Origin: Gammaproteobacteria bacterium
Lineage (GTDB): Bacteria > Pseudomonadota > Gammaproteobacteria > VBWC01
Direction: 5' to 3'
DNA: 49,679 nucleotides
Assembly (NCBI GenBank): GCA_023266115.1
Contig: JAHFRU010000019.1
Span: forward strand, 1 to 49,679
Shown here: piece after piece, positions 8,697 through 19,109 of the stretch
Layout: every line of letters starts with the position of its first letter
Numbering within the stretch: the stretch's first letter is position 1
Notes under the pieces: generated by a model
The model's input: only the letters and a program-made list of their open reading frames with translations
Databases searched by the model: none
Told to the model about the DNA's origin: nothing
Translations under genes and position numbers: made by a program

Positions 8697-9476
8697 ATGG
8701 ACGCGTTACAGATTGCATTGCTGCTGACCGGGATCGCGACTATCGTCGGGATCTATCTTTTCGGTTTCCGCCAGTCGTTACGCAAGCGCTCCGGCAAGCG
8801 GAGCGTGCGCGCTGGCAATGACCGCCCGGCGGCCGCCGGGGATGAGCTCATCGCGGTACCGGCCCGTATTGCGCCGGTAGCGACGGAGGATCTCGCGGCT
8901 ATGGGCCAGATGATTGCCGGCGATATCCGCGAACACCCCGAGCGGCACGCAGGCGGCGGTGCATCGGCGCCGGAACCCGCCAGGACCGATCGTCCCGCCA
9001 CCCGGCCGGCCCGGCAGGACCCGCAGGCTGAGCCGGAATTTATTCTCCAGTTGCTGGTCGTCAGTCGCGATAGCCGCAGGTTTCGTGGCCCCGACGTCGT
9101 CAACGCGGTGACCAGGAGCGGATTGGTCCTCGGCGACCGGGATATTTTTCATTGCAGGATGCCAGGCGATGGTGACCAGCCGGTGTTCAGCGTTGCCAAT
9201 CTGCTGGAACCGGGCAGTTTCAACATGGATTTTATCGATCATTTCGAGACACCCGGCCTGCTGTTGTTCATGACGCTGCCTGGGCCCGCTGACGGCAAGT
9301 CCGCGTTTAATCGCATGCTGACGACCGCCAGGCAACTGGCCTCGGCATTGCAAGGTGATGTTCGGGACGAAACCCGCAGCGTCCTCACGCCGCAGGGCAT
9401 CGAACACCTGCACGAACAGATCGCCGAATTTCAACGCAAACGCCAGGTCGACTCCCGGCGCGCGGCGCACGCCTGA
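8697..9476 (+). CDS. zipA: Cell division protein ZipA
   Basis: 260-residue bitopic inner-membrane protein that tethers FtsZ to the membrane at the division site. ATG at 8697 gives MDALQIALLLTGIATIVGIYLFGF, an N-terminal membrane anchor with the N-out topology typical of ZipA, followed by basic residues (RKRSGKRS). A proline/alanine-rich linker covers about residues 40-115. The C-terminal FtsZ-binding domain begins near EPEFILQLLVVSRDSRRFRG and contains F-N-M-D-F-I-D-H-F and LLLFMTLPGPADG. The short linker makes it smaller than E. coli ZipA (328). It starts 5 bases after smc and precedes ligA, the conserved neighbourhood. Confidence 0.93.
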   Translation: MDALQIALLLTGIATIVGIYLFGFRQSLRKRSGKRSVRAGNDRPAAAGDELIAVPARIAPVATEDLAAMGQMIAGDIREHPERHAGGGASAPEPARTDRPATRPARQDPQAEPEFILQLLVVSRDSRRFRGPDVVNAVTRSGLVLGDRDIFHCRMPGDGDQPVFSVANLLEPGSFNMDFIDHFETPGLLLFMTLPGPADGKSAFNRMLTTARQLASALQGDVRDETRSVLTPQGIEHLHEQIAEFQRKRQVDSRRAAHA

Positions 9477-9556
9477 CCGACACCGTTTTCGACAGTCGGC
9501 CGGGAGCGTACGATGTGCGCATGCGTTGATGTCGTCATCCTGTTTTTCTACCGTAG

Positions 9557-11614
<2,058 letters not shown>

Positions 11615-11691
11615 ACGTGGCTGGCAAATTCCTGACAGCATCCTGCCCGGATCGCTAAGAACGACGGGCGCTACCGGAGCAGAATACCGTC

Positions 11692-14600
11692 ATGGCAACT
11701 GGCTATCCCCGTCAACCTGATACATCGCTTGCCGCAGTACACGCCGGCTACCTGGCGGATGAAACCGCGGTCGTCCGGAGTCTGCTCGGCGCCGTCGCGT
11801 TGAATACGGCGGCGCGTGAAAACATCGCCCGCGTGGCCGGGCAACTCGTTGCCGCCGTGCGTGCCAGGCAGCACACCCGCGGCGGTCTGGACGCATTCTT
11901 GCGCGAATACGATCTGTCGTCGCACGAAGGCATCGTGCTGATGTGCATAGCCGAGGCGTTGCTGCGTATACCTGACCGAGGTACCGCGGATCGTCTGATC
12001 CGCGGCAAGCTCGCTGCCGGTGAATGGGATCGGCATTTGGGCCACAGCACATCACTGTTGGTGAATGCCTCGACATGGGGGCTGATGCTGACCGGCCGCC
12101 TCGTTACTGCACAAGACGCAACCGCACACAATCTGGCTGACGTGCTAAAACGCGTCGTCGCGCGCAGCGGTGAATCGGTGATCCGGCATGCGCTCGCACA
12201 GGCGATGCGTATTCTGGGCGAACAATTCGTGCTCGGCGAGACGATGGAACAGGCGCTGGAGCGGCGCCATTCGACCGCCATGGTGCGATATCGTTTTTCG
12301 TTCGACATGCTAGGCGAGGCGGCGATGACCCAGGCCGACGCGGAACGGTATTTTGCCGCATACCAACATGCCATTGGGACAGCCGGTGCCAGCAACGAGG
12401 CGCCGTATTCCGAAAGAGCCGACAGCATATCGGTCAAGTTGTCCGCGCTGCATCCGCGCTTCGAGATTCTCCAGAAGGAGCGGGTGCTGCGGGAACTGAC
12501 GCCGCGGCTGCTGGAACTCGCGCAAAACTGTCGGGACGCCGGCATCGGTCTGACGATAGACGCCGAGGAAGCGGATCGTCTGGCGCTGACGCTGGAGGTT
12601 TTCCGCGAGGTCTTTTCCAGCAATACATTGGTAGACTGGCAGGGCCTGGGCATCGCCGTACAGGCCTATCAAAAACGTGCGATTCCGGTACTTGAATGGC
12701 TGGCCGAACTCGCGGCCCGGCATGGCCGCCGTATTCCGCTGCGTCTTGTCAAAGGCGCGTATTGGGATACCGAGATCAAGCGCGCCCAACAACAGGGGCT
12801 GGACGGCTACCCGGTTTTTACACGCAAGGCGGCGACTGATTTGTCCTATCTTGCCTGTGTACGGACCGTGCTGAAACACGGTGAAGTATTCTATCCACAA
12901 TTTGCCACGCACAACGCACACACGGTCGCGGCGGTTATCGACATGGCCGGTCCAGGCGCGGCGTTCGAGTTGCAGCGTTTGCAGGGCATGGGCGGGGATC
13001 TATACGAAGAAATCACGGGGATGGAGGGTAACCAGTGCCCCTGCCGTATTTACGCTCCGGTAGGCGGCCACAAGGATCTGCTGCCTTATCTGGTGCGACG
13101 TCTCCTGGAGAACGGCGTCAACACGTCGTTCGTGAATCGGATCGCCAACGAATCGATAGCCGTCGCCGAGGTTATTGCCGATCCGATCAGCGAGATCGAA
13201 ACGGTTTCACGCTCGCCGGGTAATCGAATTCCGCTGCCGGTCAATCTGTACGGCGAGCGGCGGGCGAACTCGCGTGGCGTTAATCTGGGTGACGAAAACG
13301 GCGTGCAGATGCTCATCGCGTCGATCCACAACGCGCAGGCACACGGCTGGCTTGCCTGTCCGGTGCAGGACGGCAAGCGAGTCAACGGCGTTACGCGCAA
13401 GATAGTCAGCCCCGCCGATCACGGCCGAGTTATCGGGCAGGTGACTGAGGCCAATGACGCCATGATCGAGGAGGCGGTCGTTATTGCCTCAACCTCGTTT
13501 CCCGCGTGGAATGCCACGCCAGTCGACGAACGCGCACGCTGCCTTGAGCGGGCGGCCGACCTGTTCGAGCATCACCGTACGGAACTGATGGCGTTATGTA
13601 TCGCCGAAGCGGGCAAGACGATCCCCGACGCCATGGCAGAAGTACGTGAGGCCATCGATTACTGCCGTTATTACGCCCTGGAGGCTCGGCAGTTAATGGG
13701 GTTGCCGCGCCAGCTTGACGGGGTTACCGGCGAATCAAACGAACTGAGGCTTAGGGGTCGGGGCGTGTTCGTCTGCATCAGCCCCTGGAATTTTCCGCTG
13801 GCGATTTTTGTCGGGCAGATCGCTGCGGCACTGGTGACCGGCAACACGGTGATTGCCAAACCCGCCGAGCAGACTCCGCTGATCGCTGCCCGGGCAATCG
13901 ATCTGATGTTGGCGGCCGGTATCCTGCCGGGCGCGCTCGCGCTGCTACCGGGTAGCGGCAGGACTGTCGGCGCCGGACTTTGCCGGCACGCTGGCACCAA
14001 TGGCGTGGTGTTTACCGGATCCACGGCAACGGCCTGGTCGATCAATCGTGCGCTTGCGGCACGCGAGACGCCGATCGCGCCCTTGATCGCCGAGACAGGC
14101 GGTCAGAACGTCATGATTGTCGACAGTTCGGCGCTGCCAGAACAGGTGGTCCGTGATGCCGTCAGATCGGCATTTAACAGCGCCGGACAACGCTGCTCGG
14201 CACTGCGGGTACTGTATCTTCAGCAGGACATAGCGGATCAGACGATCGAAATGCTGCGCGGCGCAATCGCGGAGTTACGTATCGGCGATCCGGCGTTGGC
14301 AACAACGGACGTCGGGCCGGTGATCGATCAGCAAGCGCTGGACCGGTTAACCGCCCATGTCGACCGCATGGATACTGAGGCGAAGCTGATCTATCGCGCA
14401 GCGTTACCTGAAGGTCACGAAAAAGGTACCTTTCTCGCGCCGCATGCTTACGAACTGGAGCATATTCGCCAGCTGAAACGTGAGGTCTTTGGCCCAGTAC
14501 TCCATGTGATCCGATATCGCGCAGACCATCTGGATAGTGTAATCGACGACATCAACAGCACGGGCTACGGGCTGACACTCGGGATACATAGCCGCGTTGA

Positions 14601-14835
14601 CGAGACCATTAGTTACATCGTCGAGCGCGTCCGGGTCGGCAATGTCTATGTCAATCGGGATATGATCGGCGCCGCGGTCGGGGTGCAACCGTTCGGCGGC
14701 CGTGGTTTGTCGGGTACCGGACCAAAGGCGGGAGGGCCCTGCTACCTGCAGCACTTCGTGACCGAATTGACCGTTACGACAAACACAGCAGCAATAGGAG
14801 GCAATCCGGCATTGCTAACCATGAAGGCAACATAA
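11692..14835 (+). CDS. putA: Bifunctional proline dehydrogenase / P5C dehydrogenase (PutA, no DNA-binding domain)
   Basis: 1047-residue enzyme oxidising proline to glutamate in two channelled steps. The FAD-dependent proline dehydrogenase barrel covers roughly residues 130-480, with SVKLSALHPRFE, LRLVKGAYWD and FATHNAHTV. The NAD-dependent aldehyde dehydrogenase covers about 560-1020, with ISPWNFPLAIF, the catalytic Glu in IAETGGQN and catalytic Cys near residue 834 in SAGQRCSALR. The ribbon-helix-helix domain that lets E. coli PutA (1320 residues) repress its own operon is absent, as is the extra C-terminal domain. It is therefore a minimal type-A PutA, and regulation must come from elsewhere. 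No putP transporter is adjacent. A weak stem with a T-run (14849-14877) after the stop may end the transcript. Confidence 0.96.
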   Translation: MATGYPRQPDTSLAAVHAGYLADETAVVRSLLGAVALNTAARENIARVAGQLVAAVRARQHTRGGLDAFLREYDLSSHEGIVLMCIAEALLRIPDRGTADRLIRGKLAAGEWDRHLGHSTSLLVNASTWGLMLTGRLVTAQDATAHNLADVLKRVVARSGESVIRHALAQAMRILGEQFVLGETMEQALERRHSTAMVRYRFSFDMLGEAAMTQADAERYFAAYQHAIGTAGASNEAPYSERADSISVKLSALHPRFEILQKERVLRELTPRLLELAQNCRDAGIGLTIDAEEADRLALTLEVFREVFSSNTLVDWQGLGIAVQAYQKRAIPVLEWLAELAARHGRRIPLRLVKGAYWDTEIKRAQQQGLDGYPVFTRKAATDLSYLACVRTVLKHGEVFYPQFATHNAHTVAAVIDMAGPGAAFELQRLQGMGGDLYEEITGMEGNQCPCRIYAPVGGHKDLLPYLVRRLLENGVNTSFVNRIANESIAVAEVIADPISEIETVSRSPGNRIPLPVNLYGERRANSRGVNLGDENGVQMLIASIHNAQAHGWLACPVQDGKRVNGVTRKIVSPADHGRVIGQVTEANDAMIEEAVVIASTSFPAWNATPVDERARCLERAADLFEHHRTELMALCIAEAGKTIPDAMAEVREAIDYCRYYALEARQLMGLPRQLDGVTGESNELRLRGRGVFVCISPWNFPLAIFVGQIAAALVTGNTVIAKPAEQTPLIAARAIDLMLAAGILPGALALLPGSGRTVGAGLCRHAGTNGVVFTGSTATAWSINRALAARETPIAPLIAETGGQNVMIVDSSALPEQVVRDAVRSAFNSAGQRCSALRVLYLQQDIADQTIEMLRGAIAELRIGDPALATTDVGPVIDQQALDRLTAHVDRMDTEAKLIYRAALPEGHEKGTFLAPHAYELEHIRQLKREVFGPVLHVIRYRADHLDSVIDDINSTGYGLTLGIHSRVDETISYIVERVRVGNVYVNRDMIGAAVGVQPFGGRGLSGTGPKAGGPCYLQHFVTELTVTTNTAAIGGNPALLTMKAT

Positions 14836-15044
14836 CTCCCGGCTATTGCGTTATTAAACATAACGATAAGGTTTTTTTCGCTAAAGAAGCGAGGCATGCG
14901 GCCGCTACGTTCATTAGCTACGGAAGGCACAGCGACCGTAGCTGTACCTTCCCATACATCACTGACCGGATGTCCGATCGCAAGGATCGCCTTGATCTTC
15001 CGCCACGACGGCGGCGGCATCGCGAGTAATACAGGTAAGCTGTG

Positions 15045-15281
15045 ATGAATATCGGTTTCCCCCTCGACAGTGCGTTACAGGGAATCAGCAAGGGACTCAG
15101 GGATGTCAATGATAGTGCCGCGGAAATTGCCAGCGCTCAACAGGGCCACGAAGCCGGCCCGGAAGGCATCGCCCGCTCTCTTGTTAATCTGTATGTCGCC
15201 CAGTCCAACGTTGAAGCGTCTGCACAAGTCGTGCGGGCCACCGACGAAATGCTTGGCACTATCATCGACACGCTCGTCTGA
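15045..15281 (+). CDS. Small protein resembling the C-terminal part of flagellar rod/hook proteins
   Basis: 78 residues. ATG at 15045 is taken rather than the GTG immediately before it. MNIGFPLDSALQGISKG resembles the N-terminal helix of axial flagellar proteins. SLVNLYVAQSNVEASAQVVRAT followed by DEMLGTIIDTLV resembles the C-terminal heptads of FlgC/FlgF/FlgG (Q-x-x-x-x-x-N-x-x-V/A ... D-E-M-L-G). The middle globular domain of those proteins is absent and no flagellar gene is nearby. Short stand-alone proteins of this shape occur in other gammaproteobacteria, function unknown to me. It may be an independent helical protein or a fossil. Confidence 0.5.
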   Translation: MNIGFPLDSALQGISKGLRDVNDSAAEIASAQQGHEAGPEGIARSLVNLYVAQSNVEASAQVVRATDEMLGTIIDTLV

Positions 15282-15435
15282 ACCATTGTCCGTTGACGGA
15301 CGTCCGCATATGCCGGCGACAGGCCCTCGCTGCAGCGGCTTAATCTTCCCGTTACGTTAGGATCACAGCTATACTTCCCCGACCTACTGCGTCTTGACAA
15401 CGGCGGCAGACTTACACCGGAATCCTTCCAGCTAT

Positions 15436-16194
15436 ATGAAATTACCACAGCTTATCGCTCATCGCGGGTACGCGAGCCGCTATCCGGAAAATACCGTTCT
15501 GGCGGTGGAATCCGCGCTCAGAGCAAGTGCGCGCTACATTGAGATTGATATCCAGCTGAGCAGCGATCACGTTCCAATGGTTTTTCATGATGCCGATCTG
15601 AGCCGGATCACCGGCCAGCCGGGGCGCATCATGGATCTCACCGCGAAGGAACTCAGCCGTTTTTATGCGGATGAAACGCAACGCCTGGATGGTCGTTTTT
15701 CCAATATCCCGATACCGACGCTGGAGGCGATGGCATCGCATCTTACTCGCTGGTCCAACGTTGTCGTATTCGTCGAGATTAAAACAGAAAGTACAGATTT
15801 CTTTGGTATCCCTGACGTCATCAACGCGGTCAATCGTGCGCTCGAGCCCATCGCGGAGCGATGCGTAATTATCTCCTACAGTGTCCCGGTGTTACAGTTC
15901 GCGCGCACCAGTGGCGCAGCGGAGATTGGTCTTGTATTGACGACTTATGATGAAGAGTCCCGACTGGTAACAGAAGGGCTTAAACCCGGCTACGTGATCT
16001 GCAACCACCAGAAACTACCGCCACCTCCAGCAGCCTTGTGGCCCGGCGCGTGGAAATGGGCGCTGTACGAAGTGACCGATCCTGAGCTGGCAGTGGCACT
16101 GTGCGAACGCGGCGCAGAGTTCGTTGAGACCATGGCGATCGGTGATATGCTGAAGCGTCCACCCTTTAAAACAAGGGGAAAGGGTGTCCGATGA
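15436..16194 (+). CDS. Glycerophosphodiester phosphodiesterase (GDPD family)
   Basis: 252-residue TIM-barrel enzyme hydrolysing glycerophosphodiesters to glycerol-3-phosphate and an alcohol. LIAHRGYASRYPENT carries the catalytic His-Arg and a metal-binding Glu. EIDIQLSSDHVPMVFHDADL supplies the second acidic metal ligands and the second His. VVVFVEIKTES adds another conserved acidic site. ATG at 15436 is chosen, with MKLPQLIAHRG starting directly at the first beta strand. No signal peptide is visible, so it is cytoplasmic, like UgpQ. The 3' end overlaps the next gene by 11 bases, and that gene oxidises glycerol-3-phosphate, the product of this reaction. Confidence 0.92.
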   Translation: MKLPQLIAHRGYASRYPENTVLAVESALRASARYIEIDIQLSSDHVPMVFHDADLSRITGQPGRIMDLTAKELSRFYADETQRLDGRFSNIPIPTLEAMASHLTRWSNVVVFVEIKTESTDFFGIPDVINAVNRALEPIAERCVIISYSVPVLQFARTSGAAEIGLVLTTYDEESRLVTEGLKPGYVICNHQKLPPPPAALWPGAWKWALYEVTDPELAVALCERGAEFVETMAIGDMLKRPPFKTRGKGVR

Positions 16195-17368
16195 GCACTA
16201 CGATGTCGTCGTCGTTGGCGGCGGCATACACGGCGCAGGTGTAGCGCAAGCCGCGGCGGCGGCCGGCTACTCGGTATTAGTGCTGGAACAGACTGCGCTG
16301 GCCAGTGGCACGTCAAGTCGTTCAAGCAAACTAATACACGGGGGACTACGTTACCTCGAGAGCGCCCAGTTCGCGCTGGTCAGGGAATGTCTCCACGAAC
16401 GGGAGCTGCTGCTGAAGCTCGCTCCCGAACTCGTTCAACGGCGCCAGTTCTATATTCCGGTATATCGCCATACCAGCCGACGACCGTGGCAGATTCGAGC
16501 AGGCTTGTCTTTGTACGCCACGCTCAGCGGCATGTCGGGCTCAGCGACCTTCCGCACGATACCAAGGCAGTCGTGGACGGAGCTTGACGGGCTTCGAACC
16601 GATGGGCTGCAAACCGTTTTTCAGTACTGGGATGCACAGACCGATGATGCAGAGCTGACCAAAGCGGTGATGCGGTCGGCGGTTGAACTTGGCGCCCGCC
16701 TTTGTGCCCCGGCCGTTTTTCGATCAGCTACGCTGACCAACAATGCATGCGATATTGCCTACGAGGATGCGGGCCAGACAAAATCCTGCCGCGCAAAAGT
16801 CGTGATAAATGCCGCGGGACCGTGGGTAAATTCAGTACTTGAAAATTTCCTTCCGCATCAGACCGGGCTGGACGTTGATCTTGTGCAGGGCGCACATATT
16901 CTTCTGAACGGACAAATCACCCACGGAATTTACTACATGGAAGCCCCGAGTGATCGACGCGCCGTGTTTGTCATGCCATGGAAAAATCGCGTGCTCGTGG
17001 GTACTACCGAAACCGGGTTCCATAATGATCCGGCGCACGTCCACGCGCTGGAATCCGAAGTCCAGTATCTGCTGGAAACGCTGCGTTTTTATTTTCCCGT
17101 TTACAAAAATACGACATCGAAAGATGTTGTTTCAGAGTTCGCCGGGTTACGAGTTTTGCTCGCCGGAAATCAGTTGGCATTCAAGCGTCCACGCGAAACA
17201 GTACTTCATGTGGACCGTTCGCTGGCGCCGAGATTGCTGACTATCTATGGTGGAAAATTGACAGCGTATCGTGCGACAGCCCGGAAGGTCATGCAAAGAA
17301 TAGAACGTAGCCTGCCTGAACGAAGAGCCGTGGCGGACACGGCCCGGTTACCGCTGAAGCCCGCATAG
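16184..17368 (+). CDS. FAD-dependent glycerol-3-phosphate dehydrogenase (GlpD/GlpO-like, short form)
   Basis: 394-residue flavoprotein that should oxidise glycerol-3-phosphate to dihydroxyacetone phosphate. GTG at 16184 follows a good ribosome site (AGGGGAAAG) and leads into the dinucleotide-binding motif VVVVGGGIHGAGVAQAAAAAG. SGTSSRSSKLIHGGLRYLE is the highly conserved GlpD signature. VINAAGPWVN and a later VGTTETGFHNDP fit the same family. E. coli GlpD is 501 residues and has a C-terminal helical domain; this protein stops soon after GGKLTAYRATARKV, so that domain is missing. The 11-base overlap with the GDPD gene indicates translational coupling. Together they form a lipid head-group salvage pair. 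Confidence 0.88.
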   Translation: MSDEHYDVVVVGGGIHGAGVAQAAAAAGYSVLVLEQTALASGTSSRSSKLIHGGLRYLESAQFALVRECLHERELLLKLAPELVQRRQFYIPVYRHTSRRPWQIRAGLSLYATLSGMSGSATFRTIPRQSWTELDGLRTDGLQTVFQYWDAQTDDAELTKAVMRSAVELGARLCAPAVFRSATLTNNACDIAYEDAGQTKSCRAKVVINAAGPWVNSVLENFLPHQTGLDVDLVQGAHILLNGQITHGIYYMEAPSDRRAVFVMPWKNRVLVGTTETGFHNDPAHVHALESEVQYLLETLRFYFPVYKNTTSKDVVSEFAGLRVLLAGNQLAFKRPRETVLHVDRSLAPRLLTIYGGKLTAYRATARKVMQRIERSLPERRAVADTARLPLKPA

Positions 17369-17438
17369 ATCTTTAGCACTTCACTCGGAATATTACATCA
17401 CTCACGATCACAAAATACTGTATGCGCGCGGGAGGACG

Positions 17439-17481
17439 TGCTAAATTTCGGATTAGCAGATCAAGAAAAAAATCAATCTGC
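17439..17481 (+). promoter_or_regulatory. Two overlapping, mutually exclusive short hairpins in the hsp20 leader
   Basis: TGCTAA (17439-17444) can pair with TTAGCA (17453-17458), and GCAGAT (17456-17461) can pair with ATCTGC (17476-17481). They share GCA at 17456-17458, so only one can form. They lie 60-100 bases upstream of the hsp20 start, where ROSE-type leaders carry accessory stems. Six-base stems can be chance. Confidence 0.3.
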
Positions 17482-17515
17482 GCGATATAGAAACAATCAG
17501 TAAATAGTCATGATG

Positions 17516-17535
17516 CTTCGTTGTTTACAAGGAGG
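17516..17535 (+). promoter_or_regulatory. ROSE/fourU-like hairpin sequestering the hsp20 ribosome binding site
   Basis: CTTCGTTG (17516-17523) can fold on CAAGGAGG (17528-17535) through a 4-base TTTA loop. The pairs are C-G, T-G, T-A, C-G, a G-G mismatch, T-A, T-A and G-C. The 3' arm is the Shine-Dalgarno sequence AAGGAGGA. A G-G mismatch inside a U-rich anti-SD arm is the hallmark of ROSE RNA thermometers that control small heat shock genes. The pattern is seen; the thermosensing is inferred. Confidence 0.5.
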
Positions 17536-17541
17536 ACTTTC

Positions 17542-18054
17542 ATGAACGATAAATCCAAAATCGAAGCGAAAGAACGCGGCTCCACAAAAGAAGTGGCGCA
17601 ACGACCGGGACGCTTTATAGCGCCATTTGAGGATATGGAGAGAATGATGGAGGGATTTTTTCCGCACGGATGGTTACATCCGTTTCGCCGGGAATGGCCG
17701 GACTGGGCGTCGTCATTGACACCGTTTGAGGGCAAGATGCCGCGTGTCGATGTTATCGATAAAGAAGAATCTGTTGTAGTTCGCGCCGAAGTACCAGGCG
17801 TTAAGAAAGATGATCTTGACATTTCGTTGTCTGACAACACCGTTACCATTCGCGGCTTCTCGAAACATGAAGAAGAAACGAAAGAAGGGCAATATATTCG
17901 TCGCGAGATGAGTCGTGGCGAGTTCTCCCGGACGCTGACACTTCCCGCCGATGTCGACGCAAGCAAGGCGAAAGCGGCTTTTTCCGATGGAGTATTGGAG
18001 TTAACCCTGCCCAAACAGGAACCGTCGCGGAGGCACAAAATCAAGGTCAACTAA
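17542..18054 (+). CDS. Small heat shock protein, Hsp20/alpha-crystallin family
   Basis: 170-residue cytoplasmic holdase chaperone. ATG at 17542 follows AAGGAGGA with 6-base spacing. N-terminal residues 1-65 are variable, with an aromatic-rich MMEGFFPHGWLHPFRREWP. The alpha-crystallin domain starts near MPRVDVIDKEESVVVRAEVPG (about residue 66) and contains V-T-I-R-G and the strand motif SDGVLELTLPKQE. The C-terminal RRHKIKVN carries the I-x-V-type motif used for oligomer contacts. Length is normal for the class. The gene stands alone; the leader hairpin suggests heat-dependent translation. I could not find a convincing sigma-32 promoter in the roughly 170-base upstream region. Confidence 0.95.
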   Translation: MNDKSKIEAKERGSTKEVAQRPGRFIAPFEDMERMMEGFFPHGWLHPFRREWPDWASSLTPFEGKMPRVDVIDKEESVVVRAEVPGVKKDDLDISLSDNTVTIRGFSKHEEETKEGQYIRREMSRGEFSRTLTLPADVDASKAKAAFSDGVLELTLPKQEPSRRHKIKVN

Positions 18055-18080
18055 AACCCATACCCACCGATACGCATAAA

Positions 18081-18106
18081 GGGGCGCCAGAGACGAGCGG
18101 CGCCCC
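18081..18106 (+). terminator. GC-rich hairpin after hsp20
   Basis: A perfect 8-bp stem (GGGGCGCC / GGCGCCCC) with a 10-base loop begins 26 bases after the hsp20 stop. It is followed by an A-rich run, not the T-run expected for intrinsic termination on the plus strand. It may be a 3' stabiliser or a factor-assisted terminator. Confidence 0.4.
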
Positions 18107-18133
18107 GAATAAAAAAAATAGGGCCTTTACGCT

Positions 18134-18163
18134 TTGGCCAAGTGGGCGTAATCCTGCTAGAAT
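18134..18163 (+). promoter_or_regulatory. Candidate sigma-70 promoter for the rsd-like gene
   Basis: TTGGCC (18134-18139) and TAGAAT (18158-18163) are spaced by 18 bases. The -10 is close to consensus. The start codon at 18208 would have a leader of about 38 bases that contains an AGGGG ribosome site. Confidence 0.45.
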
Positions 18164-18207
18164 CGCTCGGATTTTTCCGCAAAATCTGTAGCGTAGGGGT
18201 TAAGTTC

Positions 18208-18675
18208 ATGACAAAACAGGAACAGAAGTTCCGGGAACGCAGGGTGGCGGACCGGCGATCAAGCTCGCATAAGGCCATCAAGGAATTGGTTCAAACGCGC
18301 ACGGAAATGCTGGCAAGCTATGGGAAACTGGCCAGCCACCAGCCTTTTGCCCAGGATGGCGAAGTAGGGGTGCTACTACAAAAGTTCTGTGAAGCCTTGA
18401 TAGATTACACAGCCAGCGCTCATTTTCAGCTATACCGATTTATTGAACTGGAGAAGGAGCGCCGCGGGTCAGTCAGAAAAGCGGCGGAACAAAATTACGG
18501 CAAAATAGTCATGACGACGAAATCGATACTCGACTTCAACGACAGGTATGAGGATGAGTCGGCATTGGAAGAACCCGACCGGCTCAAGACTGACCTGTCA
18601 GGTCTCGGCGAGATTATCGCTCGACGGATTGAACTAGAGGACAAGCTCATAAAAGAGCTTACCGCTTCCCGATAA
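18208..18675 (+). CDS. rsd: Rsd/AlgQ-family anti-sigma-70 factor
   Basis: 155-residue all-helical cytoplasmic protein. In E. coli, Rsd binds region 4 of sigma-70 in stationary phase and shifts RNA polymerase towards alternative sigma factors; AlgQ is the Pseudomonas version. Family features seen are LLQKFCEALIDYTASAHFQLYRF (about residues 56-78), the later ILDFNDRYED and the C-terminal LSGLGEIIARRIELEDKLI, matching the Rsd helix that ends in LEDKLI. ATG at 18208 follows AGGGG at suitable spacing; an upstream GTG at 18142 would overlap the promoter. N-terminal residues 1-20 are rich in Arg/Lys. It is monocistronic by position. Confidence 0.82.
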   Translation: MTKQEQKFRERRVADRRSSSHKAIKELVQTRTEMLASYGKLASHQPFAQDGEVGVLLQKFCEALIDYTASAHFQLYRFIELEKERRGSVRKAAEQNYGKIVMTTKSILDFNDRYEDESALEEPDRLKTDLSGLGEIIARRIELEDKLIKELTASR

Positions 18676-18730
18676 ACTGCGTTTTTTTTCTCTATCAGAA
18701 GTCCTGACCAGCAGATCGATGAACGGCAAC

Positions 18731-18751
18731 GACGACTCAGTACGAGTCGTC
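18731..18751 (-). repeat. Hairpin spanning the stop codon of the small acidic protein gene
   Basis: GACGACTC (18731-18738) and GAGTCGTC (18744-18751) form a perfect 8-bp stem over a 5-base loop. On the minus strand the stem covers the last codons (DDDSY-stop) and runs just past the stop. There is no T-run, so it may protect the 3' end or pause transcription rather than terminate it. Confidence 0.4.
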
Positions 18752-18970
18752 GTCTGATACACCAAGCGATTCGTCCCAACCGTCGGTCGCGTCTACTGAT
18801 TTGGGGCGCATGCTGTACCAGTCGTCAAAGTCCAGCTCTTCGACGGTGCCATCTTCGTACTGCAGTTCGACCGTTTCCCCGACATCGTCAATCGCGATGA
18901 CTTCGAATATCTGGCCTTCCGGATTGATATAACGTTCACCGATAGTCGGCTCGTGAGCGTTTCGACTCAT
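18737..18970 (-). CDS. Small acidic conserved-looking protein of unknown function
   Basis: 77 residues from ATG at 18970 (MSRNAHEPTIGERYINPEGQ). The frame is open further upstream to 19126, but that extension lies across the divergent glycosylase gene and looks non-coding. The sequence reads as a small SH3-like beta barrel: EGQIFEVIAIDDVGETVELQY followed by EDGTVEELDFDDWYSM. An acidic tail ends SDDDSY. I recall similar short gammaproteobacterial proteins without an assigned role. It is divergent from the uracil-DNA glycosylase gene. Confidence 0.7.
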   Translation of the reverse strand: MSRNAHEPTIGERYINPEGQIFEVIAIDDVGETVELQYEDGTVEELDFDDWYSMRPKSVDATDGWDESLGVSDDDSY

Positions 18971-19109
18971 TTCAATTCCCGTGGTTGCAAAATCCGAAAA
19001 CCTTATCGGCATGAATCGCACAGGGATTAGCGCCTGTTTCAGGCCTGCAATCCGCTGAAATTGCGGATAAACTCGTTGAGTCGCCGTATCGGTCCACTGG
19101 GAAAGCTTT

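Noticed and set aside
14849-14877. Weak CGTTAT/ATAACG stem with a T-run after putA as a terminator
   Set aside because: The stem is AT-rich, 6 bp, and the T-run starts about 7 bases later; mentioned only as a possibility under putA.
14742-15109. Minus-strand frames over the putA end and the following intergenic region
   Set aside because: They lie partly antisense to putA and show no domain pattern.
18081-18106. A standard rho-independent terminator after hsp20
   Set aside because: The stem is strong but is followed by A, not T, on the transcribed strand; listed as a hairpin with low confidence.
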